Source of the DNA: Glandiceps talaboti
Taxonomy: Eukaryota > Hemichordata > Enteropneusta > Spengelidae
Length of the DNA stretch: 37,500 nucleotides
NCBI RefSeq assembly: GCF_964340395.1
Contig: NC_135567.1
Coordinates: 16,367,806 to 16,405,305, forward strand
Direction of reading: 5' to 3'
Shown here one piece after another: positions 14,398-25,300 of this stretch. The translations under genes were made by a program, and so were the position numbers. Within the stretch, counting starts at the first letter, position 1; every line of letters begins with the position of its first letter. Below the pieces are notes generated by a model. That model was not told the origin of the DNA. It searched no databases and worked only from the letters and a program-made list of their open reading frames with translations.

Positions 14398-15086
14398 TAC
14401 TGGTATGATATATATAAGCAAATGACATGTTCAAGTATACAATTAATAACCAATACACAGTAGATTTCTATCCAATATGACCTAGTAGTCTATAGATAGT
14501 ATTGGTATGATATACAATAATGACATTTCAAAGTATACAATTAATAACCAATACACAGTAGATTTCTATCCAATATGACCTAGTAGTCTATAGATAGATT
14601 TGATATGATATACAATAATGACATTTCAAAGTATATAATTAATAACCAATACACATTAGATTTCTATCCAATATGACCTAGTAGTCTATAGATAGATTTG
14701 ATATGATATACAATAATGACATTTCCAAGTATACAATTAATAACCAATACACAGTAGATATCTATCCAATATGACCTAGTAGTCTATAGATAGTATTGAT
14801 ATGATATACAATAATGACATTTCCAAGTATACAATTAATAACCAATACACAGTAGATATCTATCCAATATGACCTAGTAGTCTATAGATAGATTTGATAT
14901 GATATACAATAATGACATTTCCAAGTATACAATTAATAACCAATACACAGTAGATTTCTATCCAATATGACCTAGTAGTCTATAGATAGTATTGATATGA
15001 TATACAATAATGACATTTCAAAGTATACAATTAATAACCAATGCACAATAGATTTCTATCCAATATGACCTAGTAGTCTATAGATT
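14398..15086 (+). repeat. 98-bp satellite, about seven copies
   Basis: The landmark aagtatacaattaataacc starts at 14433, 14531, 14629, 14727, 14825, 14923 and 15021, exactly 98 bp apart. Copies differ at only a few positions (for example an alternating gatagtattg/gatagatttg at the unit end), which indicates recent homogenisation. Confidence 0.95.
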
Positions 15087-15272
15087 AAAATATGAAAATT
15101 AAACTCTAGGTAAACTCTTTAAAGAAAACACAATCATGGCTGTACCGAATGTAAAACAATCATATCAACAGTTCTTGGGTTATTCTGGATTGTTGACATT
15201 TATTATAACATCCATATACACCATACCCCACTAATAGGGTGAATGATACAGTAATAACTAAAGGCAAATCTG

Positions 15273-15307
15273 ACTGACTGTCTGTCTGTCTGTCTGTCTG
15301 TCTGTAT

Positions 15308-15386
<79 letters not shown>

Positions 15387-15388
15387 TT

Positions 15389-15453
<65 letters not shown>

Positions 15454-15498
15454 ATGTCAGTCTGTTTCCCTACATGCATGCATTTAGATGTATGTACA

Positions 15499-15534
<36 letters not shown>

Positions 15535-15592
15535 TGTATGTATGTATGTATACATACATACATACATACATACATACATACATACATACATT

Positions 15593-15624
<32 letters not shown>

Positions 15625-15677
15625 CACACACATACATACATACATACATACATACATACATACATACATACATACAT
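15273..15677. repeat. compound microsatellite: TCTG, (TTTA)n, TCTG, TGTA, TACA
   Basis: (TCTG)n 15273-15304; (TTTA)n 15305-15389; (TCTG)n 15390-15456; (TGTA)n about 15507-15549; (TACA)n 15550-15677. The last two blocks are reverse complements meeting at about 15550 and form a long perfect palindrome. On the minus strand the (TTTA)n block reads AAATAAAT and so repeats AATAAA every 4 nt. Confidence 0.95.
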
Positions 15678-16126
15678 AGGTCTTTAACTCGTGTTTATTT
15701 CTGTTAAGGCTTGCACAAATGATATTACATATACACAAATGTTTCTCATACCCTCGTTACTATATCAACCTTATGTATATTTGTCTACATTTTAGTTAAA
15801 TATCTGATCTGATTTTGATTAAGTTTTTCGGGGGGATTTAATGTTTTGATATATAGACATATATAATATTTAATATTGACATTGTTTTGATCTATTTTTA
15901 TTAAAACCTACACATATTTTTCTGCTGAAATTCGTTCGTTTCCTGCATTTTCAAACTATGGCCTTTCGTGAAATATAAAACTTATAATCGTGTACAAGGC
16001 AGACAACACATCCTTATTATTAACATATTAATAGTCAATAGCTGAAACACAGTATTCAGAATTGGAGCGAGGATTGGTATAGTACATTAAGGTTTGACAG
16101 ATCGTCACTTTTGAGACATAATGCTG
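15678..16126 (-). other. ROCO gene 3' UTR and poly(A) signals
   Basis: The first AATAAA on the minus strand lies at 15902-15897, about 225 nt after the stop codon; another is at about 15699-15694. No further gene is seen here. Confidence 0.55.
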
Positions 16127-19100
16127 TCAACACATTGGGACACTTTTCCCCATTTTCCCCATTTTTCTTGGAGTGAAAATTCTGGCATGTTCATCACACA
16201 GCCAGAGTACTTTCTCGCCATCGACAACTGCCTGTAAACCACCAAATCTTCCTCCTTCATCCACTTTGCCAAGAAAATTTGACAACTCTCTTCGGCTCAG
16301 GGAACAAGACTGTTTTTCTATTTCGTCAAGCACCGTGTCTGCTGAAAAGGCTTTATCTCGAAGTTTCTTGGCAATATCTGGAAACTCCTTGTAGAAGTCC
16401 TTTACAAAGTTTTCCACCAAATTACTTGCCTTACCAGCTGTACTATAAATCTTGCCAACGCTAGCCATAGCTGGTATTGGAACTAACCTAGCTAGCTCAG
16501 TAACCCCTTGTATGATCTTCAACACCTTGCAGACAGTAGGACCATACTTTCTTACAAATTCCTTCACCTTATTGACTCTGTAACCTGGAGAGTCTATGAA
16601 GTGTATATTTTCTGGATATTCACATAGTAGATGAACAGCATATCCATCACGAAGATGTGAAAACACTCTTGATGTGACAAACTCTAACCAGGAAAGACCA
16701 TGTATGTTAATAGGTAGTAATACAAATAATTTAGGGCACTCATCATCTTTCAGGACATCAGATAATGCCTGTACCAGTGGCTTACTCATGTTGACATCTT
16801 TACACATTAACATATCATGTCTACTTTGAAAGATGTGACCTTGGAATTTGGAACATAGCAAGGCTTTACTTTGCTTCTTGGGATCCAATGGCTCCATTAT
16901 ACCAATATCATGTTCCCGAGCAACAATACAGTTAGGGCATGCTACAACCGTTTGTGGCTTCTCCATTTCTTGGTAACGACCCATGTCTACTACATACTTC
17001 ATCAATCGATCAGCCTCAGTTATAGCACAACATGCCCTTGGTCCTCTTGCAGTCAGTAGAATGCTGTTGTTGTGGAAAAGCAATTCGTATCGAATGAGGT
17101 GTATTGCATCATCTGAAACACCACAAGAGTTAACACAGTCGTCACAAGTAGATTTTCTGACCAGGCATCGGTAAACAATGTTGTTTCTTAAGAACCTTGG
17201 TTGGTTACAGACATTTGCCTTGTCATGGATAGTAACTATCAAATCACAGAACCATAGTGGAGGTAAAAAGTTGAAGATGTAGTGATGACTCAGTTGTTTC
17301 TCACCCTTGTTAGGGAATGAGGGCCAATCTTTATGGTTTGGCTGACCCACTGGTAATTGTGAGGGGAATAGTAAGTTTGAGAATTTAAAGCCTGCTGTAG
17401 AGCTTGTATCATGTGATGTCGGTTTTCCCAGAGCAAAACAAATTTGTAACTGTATCAGCAACGCCAACAGTGGTTCGTGAAATTGCTTGTCAATGTGACT
17501 CCACACTTCTTGCACACGTCGCACATCTAGACAACCTAAGACATCTATACTATTTGCTTTGAATGATATCAATGCCTTCAGCAAGTGTGCTAACCATTGT
17601 GGGTCCAGAATAACAGGAGTATCCTCGTCTTTTAATCCCAATGGTTTGTATACAACATCACCCTGACTGCAAAGGAAGTTCATCACATTATTCACAGATT
17701 CTTCACTTTGCATTCCCAAATTATTTGCCAACGATTTGAAATCAGAAAATGGCAGAATTGAAGAAGTCGTTGTTAACATCCGTTGTGTTCTTAGACTTTC
17801 TCTAAGACAATGCCATGGTTCTGGAATTTCTCTGTAGGATTCTGTTAAGATATCACAGGCTGCTTTTACAATGGCGTGACGTAACTGTTTAATGCTGCGG
17901 TTTCGAATCACTGCAAAACCCTGAGGAAAATTCCCAATGCTGCCAACTTCAAAATATCCCACGATGTGAGGGAAACAAGTTCGACCCACTTTATCCATGG
18001 TTTTCGCCTTATCTACTGATTTTGGTTTCCTGACATCTGTGTTGACCTCAACAAATCCAGCTAATCCGTTATATTTGCTCTGCCTTTCCATCTTAGCAGC
18101 TGCTTGGCACATCAGGCAATTTGAGACAACACGATGGCTATGGACTTCACAGTGTGTTTCACGTACATCTTCAAGAAGTTCTTTGAACTGTTTCCATATG
18201 TCAGCCAATGCCGCATCGGACAGCATGGGGGCATCTGCATGTGTCCCTACCAGTATTACTCGAGATTTCGGTGCAAAGGCATTGACTGTCTCCAGCCATA
18301 ACCTAACTCTGCCTAACTGATTAGATGAGGTTATTCTATCTTCAGATTTATCAGCTTGACTGATCGGAAACTCACTTAGATCGAAGACTGCAACAAATAG
18401 TGTGTCATCTGTGACAAATAAGGTGTGAGATTCTAAGAAATCCACATCTCCAGCACAGTCAAAGACGATTAGTTTTATACCATCCTTCTTGAGATCAATT
18501 TCGAATATATCGATGCCATCTGTTTTCTCTACTGTTCTTATCTTGCCTCCTAACGCCTTCACTAAAGTTGTCTTCCCTGCCCCTTCGTGACCTACCATTA
18601 CCATCTTAACGGTATTGTTGCTAACTAAGTTGTTACTTAGAAACTCCTGCAAGTAGGATAAGACCGCGTCCGTTCCCGCTCGAATAGTCTTTTTTGGGAT
18701 ATTAAGTATACTATTGCCATCTATATGGAAGCTGTCGAAATGATCGACCCGGCCGATCGAGGTTGGAATTCTTTGTAATGCATTGTTACGAACATCAAGG
18801 TTGGTTAACCCTGGAATAGAACCGATGTCGTCTTGGATATCAGTCAATCCATTATCATTTAGATACAAGCTGTTAACACTCTTGCATTGAAAATGAATGT
18901 ATTTCCAGGTATATTTTGACTTTGACTCGCTAGTAGATATTTGCTGTAAATTACAGTGGGTGATGGTCAGTGTGTCAAGAGATCCCTCGAATTTCATCTG
19001 CCATGGTACGTGTATTGTTGAATTCTTGACGGTGAAATGTTTTACAGTCGGTAACAGCCATGATACTGCCCTGTCTGCATTAAAATGTTTGCCATATACA

Positions 19101-19387
19101 ATCGCTAGATGATGTGAAACTTGAATCTCATTCATACTATCAACATTCGTATCTACACCTATGATTATTAATGTATGAATTGGTCTACCTTTAAGCAACA
19201 CTGCAACTTTATCGACAACTTGCTTAGAATTCAAAATAACCAATGATAATTGATATTCCTTCTTCTCGATTGTTGATACTTGTGATTTCATATTAGTATC
19301 TGCCAAGCTCAGAAATTGGAACTCGTTGTTGTCGTCCTTGTATCCACACACGGACGCCAAATTCAAAGCCGACATATCTGAAATTAT
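16127..19387 (-). CDS. ROCO gene exon 8: LRR, Roc GTPase, COR and C-terminus
   Basis: This 3.26-kb exon encodes residues 213-1298. LRR-like lines ([27 protein letters not shown]) are at about 384-438. The Roc P-loop GHEGAGKTT is at 478-486 (genomic about 18592), switch II DCAGD at 522-526 and the G4 motif THAD at 594-597, the form usual in Roc instead of NKxD. COR follows, with cysteine clusters CDDCVNSC (744-751 counted from the first Met of this exon) and CPNC. Start choice: two AGs lie 10 nt apart; only the upstream one (aaag, AG at 19389-19388) keeps the frame from exon 7, adding Ile-Ile-Ser-Asp before the first Met. The downstream AG (ttcag) would shift the frame into a stop within 5 codons. 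Confidence 0.95.
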   Translation of the reverse strand: MISDMSALNLASVCGYKDDNNEFQFLSLADTNMKSQVSTIEKKEYQLSLVILNSKQVVDKVAVLLKGRPIHTLIIIGVDTNVDSMNEIQVSHHLAIVYGKHFNADRAVSWLLPTVKHFTVKNSTIHVPWQMKFEGSLDTLTITHCNLQQISTSESKSKYTWKYIHFQCKSVNSLYLNDNGLTDIQDDIGSIPGLTNLDVRNNALQRIPTSIGRVDHFDSFHIDGNSILNIPKKTIRAGTDAVLSYLQEFLSNNLVSNNTVKMVMVGHEGAGKTTLVKALGGKIRTVEKTDGIDIFEIDLKKDGIKLIVFDCAGDVDFLESHTLFVTDDTLFVAVFDLSEFPISQADKSEDRITSSNQLGRVRLWLETVNAFAPKSRVILVGTHADAPMLSDAALADIWKQFKELLEDVRETHCEVHSHRVVSNCLMCQAAAKMERQSKYNGLAGFVEVNTDVRKPKSVDKAKTMDKVGRTCFPHIVGYFEVGSIGNFPQGFAVIRNRSIKQLRHAIVKAACDILTESYREIPEPWHCLRESLRTQRMLTTTSSILPFSDFKSLANNLGMQSEESVNNVMNFLCSQGDVVYKPLGLKDEDTPVILDPQWLAHLLKALISFKANSIDVLGCLDVRRVQEVWSHIDKQFHEPLLALLIQLQICFALGKPTSHDTSSTAGFKFSNLLFPSQLPVGQPNHKDWPSFPNKGEKQLSHHYIFNFLPPLWFCDLIVTIHDKANVCNQPRFLRNNIVYRCLVRKSTCDDCVNSCGVSDDAIHLIRYELLFHNNSILLTARGPRACCAITEADRLMKYVVDMGRYQEMEKPQTVVACPNCIVAREHDIGIMEPLDPKKQSKALLCSKFQGHIFQSRHDMLMCKDVNMSKPLVQALSDVLKDDECPKLFVLLPINIHGLSWLEFVTSRVFSHLRDGYAVHLLCEYPENIHFIDSPGYRVNKVKEFVRKYGPTVCKVLKIIQGVTELARLVPIPAMASVGKIYSTAGKASNLVENFVKDFYKEFPDIAKKLRDKAFSADTVLDEIEKQSCSLSRRELSNFLGKVDEGGRFGGLQAVVDGEKVLWLCDEHARIFTPRKMGKMGKSVPMC

Positions 19388-22300
19388 CTTTAAAAATAGG
19401 GTTCTTTGTGAGTGCCATGGTCATATAACTATGGGAAGATACTTTACAAATTGACAATTGAATATGTACGAATTCAGAATATGTATGATGGTTGTAATAC
19501 TGTATCAATAATACACGAGTAATAATAGTGAACAATCATAGTTTGTAGAATAAAATTGACGGAACTGTTAAAGCAAACAAATCTGTCTTATTTCAGTGTA
19601 CACAATGCTATTATAAAAAGGATAAGTGTTGATTTTTACGTTCTGGGTATTTTTTCTCGTGTCAATACGCAATTTATTTAGGTACAGCCCATAACGTTAA
19701 TTTCGAAGGATATACATGTATCATGAATCGAACTGTGTAATGATATCATGAAATGTAATACACAAACACATTATGATAGTTAGAATATGTCACTACTTAC
19801 CTTGTCAGGTACATCACATAGTGCAATAATGTAAACCAGTAGATCAACCATTTCACTAAAGCTCCATCCTCTAAATGGTTCCTAATAAATAAATCAGTAC
19901 ATATAGTTTTACACTGTTAAATCTACGATCACGTGTTATTAAGCATCAGTTTAATATATGTCTTGAAAATACAGTTATGAAAAATGTACAAAGCAAGTTT
20001 TTTTTCCATATCAGTACAATCAACATGGCAAAGTTGAATGAGAACAAAATGGCCAACTCAAAAAGTACTGATTATTTTTTAATGGTTGCTAGGGCCAGTT
20101 GAGACCAAATATTTTGAACTATAATTCATAACTGCTGAATAACACCTCCAGCAACATTCCCAAAAGGTTTCAGTGCCATCTTTCACCATGTAGTTATCGA
20201 GATTTTTTAAATCCAAAATTTAGATTTTTTATACCTTTTTTACTTAATAAAGATTATAATTTAGGGATGAAAAGTATGAGTTTTCTGTCTTTCTGTCTGT
20301 CTGTCTGTCTGTCTGTCTGTGTATGTCATCGTTTTCTTTTAATAAAATGGTTGCCTCAATTCAAACGAAATTTGGTGCATATTTCCTTTAAGTTAAAACC
20401 TAGAACTTATTAGATTTTGGTATGTATACATATTGATTTTTGGTAATTAGGCCGTATCTTAAGAGTGCATGGCTCAAATGCAATATAATTCAGCACGTTG
20501 ATGGTACCAAAGTTCGTGTGTCATATTAAGTTTGATAATAGTTTATTCTTTTAATGACTTATTTGCATAATCAATTATTTTCAGTAATTAGCCTTTTAGT
20601 TTTAATGAGTCATTTGCATAGTTAATGATTTCCAGTAATTGGGATATATTTTAAGTATGCGCAGTGCAAACTCAATATAATTTGATACATACATACATAC
20701 ATACATACATACATACATACATACATACATACATACATACATACATTGATGATGACAATTAAAATAGCCCCTTTTAGAATATCATCCAACGAAATATAAA
20801 CCAAACTTCCACTCATTCATAACACTGTTGCTTGTTTTAATAGCAGAATAAGGTAATATGACCACAACACCGACCTATTACATATTCTCCATTGGCTTCC
20901 AATAACCAAACGAATTAAATTGAAGCTACTACTCCTGATCTATCATGTCCTTAATGGTATCGTCTCATTATACCTGTGTGATCTGCTCACTGTATATAAA
21001 CCAACCTGCTGCTTTCCTTCTAGTAATCAACAACTAGTAGTATCATAATTGATACATACATACCCATGTCTGATAGTGTAAAAAGTATTGCATAGCAAGA
21101 ACAACAGTTCATTTACACGTGAATGTAAAGGACAAACAACACATATTTAAGAATTGGTCGTCTTTCTACTTACTACTTCAACAAATTTTGCACCGTCATG
21201 ATCCTGATATGAATATATTTTCCTTATATTTTCATACCTTTTTCTTATATTTCTTCAATACATCTGCCAGAAAAGTGCTTCCCTGCAAAACGTATAGAAA
21301 TAAGCATTGTTAAATTATTGTACATAAATCATTTGCATAATTGATGGTTTTCAGTAATTAGTCTATATCTCAAGAGTGCAAGCTGCAAACTCAAAATAAT
21401 TTTGTACATACATTGATGATAAGAACGTCCATATGACATATAAAGTTTGATAATGTAGCTTTTGTTATTATTGACTCATTTGCATAATTAATGTTTTTAG
21501 TACGTAGGCTAAACCTTAAGAATGCACCTTTCAAATGCAACATCAATTATTACATACATCAACTATAACAAAGTGCAAAGCTTCGAAAAAGTTTTGAGAT
21601 GCAGCTAGTTTCAATGACGTCTCACCCTAGACAGAGCATGCCGATGAGGGCGGAGACAAGACACATCTCACAGTCCGTGTTTGTTGTTGTAAATCACATT
21701 AAAACAAATGCAGAAACAGATTGGTCGCAAAATAAAATAATAAGTGTTTTTTCTCACTGTGAACAGCGTGGCCGGTGGTACTGTTCCACTGAACGTTTTT
21801 TGTTTTTTGTTTTTGTTGCCTGTGATGTGCTGTACTGTACTGTACTGTTATATTGTATTGTATTGTATTGTACTGTACTGTACTGTACTGTACTGTACTG
21901 TACTGTACTGCACTGTACTATACTGTACCCCGGTACTACACTGTAATGTACTGTACTGTACCATCACTGCACTATGCTGTACTACACTGTACTGTACTGC
22001 ACTGTACTGTACTGTACTGTATTGTACTGTACTGTACTATACTGTACCCCGGTACTACACTGTACTAAACTGTACCACACTGCACTATGCTATACTGCAC
22101 TGTACTGCACTGTACTGTACTGTAATGTAATGTAATGTAATGTAATGTACCAAGAACCAAATTAATTAGCCCCTTGTCAATCCCAATATCGCACTTGTGA
22201 ATTTTCATGTAGATCTTGATCAAAAGGAATATTTGTTTTCCTTCCTGAGCTTATGATAATTTCTAAGGTAATCTTTTAAATACAGGAAAAAGCAAATACA

Positions 22301-25300
22301 TCGCAGAAAGGTAGATTGATGATGACCATTGTAATTGGCCATCTATAAATGATAACAAATTGAAGTCCGTACTAGAGAATACAGACAGTGCCATCTATCC
22401 TCCTAATATAAGACATACGCTGATATCATAAGTGATCAATTAATGAGCTAAGTTATAATGTATTCACCATGTTTTAATTATGTACCGATTGCTCGTAATA
22501 TGTAGGGCAAAATATCAATTGACTTCTCCTAAAAAAATTCCTAAATAGTTGACACAATTGTCTCTCGATTAATTTCATTTTGAACTTCAATTAATACATC
22601 AGCATTTCAAAATATGAAATGTATCTACGTTGAATATGAAAATAGAAATAACAAATGAGGGAGAAGACTGTTAGATTTATGTGGTAGATTATTATACCCG
22701 CGGATTAAATATACACATATTTGTTAACTATTGATAAATGATATTTCAGTGTGTTAACAATAAGGCATATGTGATTTTCAAACGAAAACGTACTTGAATT
22801 GATGTAACTAGTAGGTGTTTTTACTTCTGTTGAGTCAAAAGTCATCAAAACCTGTACTTGTGCTTTATTATTACCTGGAATTTCTTGTTGACGTCAGCGT
22901 GATGGTCAATAAGTAATTTAACCAGTGGTAATGATGGAAGTCCTCTACGCACAGCATTTCTAAATACATCACCATACTTTTAAATGAATCATAGCAAAAA
23001 ACACGCGATTAGTAAATGCATGGACAGTCAAATACATTAAAAGTAAATACATAAATACAAAGCATACAGTTACTGTATAACTACAAAAACATTTCTGTGT
23101 TTTTTATTTGTTCCTTTCAGATGCACAGCCACTATAGATTTGGAGAACAATTTTACATTGTCTTTTAAGTTAAAGTCACTTAAGTTTTGTACTTGATAGT
23201 CAGTCAGTCTATTTTTTAATAAGTAACTTTAACAGTGGTAACGATGGTCGCCCTTTATTCACATACTTTCATTATAGGATAGTACACCTGTGAATAAATA
23301 TATAGTCGTAACAAATAATCTAAATATCAATACCTTAGTAATAAATACACATTAAACGGACTATTAATGATAAATCAACATTTTACGAAATGTTTAGAAA
23401 ATCTAGACCATCCAGTGAATGTATCTAACTTTGTATAAAATGAACATAAATGCATCTGAATACATTCCCGTATCCATTGAATGACTTTATGTCTTTTAAT
23501 TGCTAAACACGAAGTGGCAACTCTTCGGAATGTCACCAATATCATTATGGATGAGATATCCGAACTTCTACTTCTAATTAGCCGTCATCAATATTAAACA
23601 GTTGATTAGTATAGATTTGTCATGATATCCCTTTGCCTTCATTTTGTAGTCACAACACATACATTGCTAAGGCATCACTTGCTTTTATGAACTATTTAGC
23701 ACAGGTATATAAATAGCTAGACTAGTAAAATCTATATTAATCGTGAAGAACACAATTCTTTTCCTCGCGTGTAAGTTCTGTACTCATTGTAGCTTCCCAT
23801 CTCAATATATATAATCATAATATTATCATGCTTTATTTCCTTGTGCGCTTTCGTCGTATAGACAAGCAGTAAGACGATTTTTTATTCCCTAATCCAAAAA
23901 AATGTAATATATTTCAACTGATTGCATTTCACTTTATCAGTCAGTCTATTTTTTAATAAGTAACTTTAACAGTGGTAACGATGTAGCTTTAGGTATAGGT
24001 GGGTATAGAGTATAGAGAGTATAGGTGAATCATAGGTGTCCGTAATTTTTTTATATTTTCATCCTCGTTTCCAAAAGTAACAGCCAGAATACTTCGATAT
24101 TTGGTGTGCATGTTCCCTGGGGGGGGGGGGGTTGATCTGTGCCATTTTCATTTTTTTATGTTTTTTTTTCAAAAATGGTATTTTCAGATATCTGGGGTGT
24201 TGATACACAGAGGGTAGCTTACTTAGATTTGTTAATTTCAAGTCAGCACGTCTTCTTTTCTATTTTTATTGATATTTTTTTTTTTGAAATTTGAAAAAAA
24301 AATGAATATGTTAATGAGCATTATGACCGACGCCATATTCGAAATCAGTCCACGAGACTTTAAGTAAACTGCCACTTTTCAAAAGACACTATTGTCATCA
24401 CACAAGCAATGTAATATGTGTTTTCGTCATAATTCTACGCATTGTGCACCCAAATGACAAGCGTTTGTTTGAAACAGGGTTGTAAACTTCAAATCAAAAT
24501 TCTGCAACCCTTCTACATAATCAGCAAGTCCGCAACATCCTCATTTGCATACATCTATCCTTCAGTTTGCGACCATTACACTTTGAATGGCTGCTCACGG
24601 GCCTTATTTTTGGGGTATTTTCACCTCGCCGTAACTTTCACTAGAGGCCACCATTTTAAAAACTATAAACGCCTAAACCTCAACTGACATCTCTACTTTC
24701 GTACCAGCAACACAAATTTTGGAATTACATTTAGGATAATCGATTTTCCAAATAATTCGGGATGCATACTTGAGGCCCTGGAACTTCGACCCTCTTTTTC
24801 GCTCATACTAGGAGTTTCCTTAATACGGACCGGAAAGTTTGACAAATTTCACAAAAAGGTGGATTGTTATGTGTTTTAAATAACTATGGCAAGTAAATTT
24901 AGTAGGATCGTTGTGTAATGCTCCGTTCAAGAATTTTTCGGTAGAAAACGACTGATTTGACCAGAAGCTGAAGCTGACCTCGTTTGACCGGGCGATTTTC
25001 CACAGCAAGTAGCAACACCGGACGTTCTTGGTACTCACTAAAGTCACACTTCAGACCCACTATAAAAGTGTGATGTTTTCAGATAACATGTAACTTGTGA
25101 TTAATTCTATATTGTCATGCAATTTGGGGTTACAGTGAACCAGAATGAAGACAACTCACGTAAGGAAGGCATGCAGTTGAAGTTATGCAAGAGCAGTCTC
25201 TCTGCCGACTGTGAATCGACCAAACTTTGTTTATTGGCCGACATGAACGTGTCTTGCAATTTCCAAAATGCAAATATTTGGCAAGTAAAAATAATTAAAA

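Noticed and set aside
16173-19112. Plus-strand frames of 61-107 codons
   Set aside because: Antisense shadows of the long ROCO exon 8.
19293-19535. 80-codon minus frame spanning the exon 8 acceptor
   Set aside because: Out of frame with the ROCO coding sequence; the shared stretch is exon 8 read in the wrong frame.
21599-22130. Cys/Thr/Val/Leu/Tyr repeat protein of 115-128 codons
   Set aside because: Translation of the (TGTAC)n array; no start context or splice sites.
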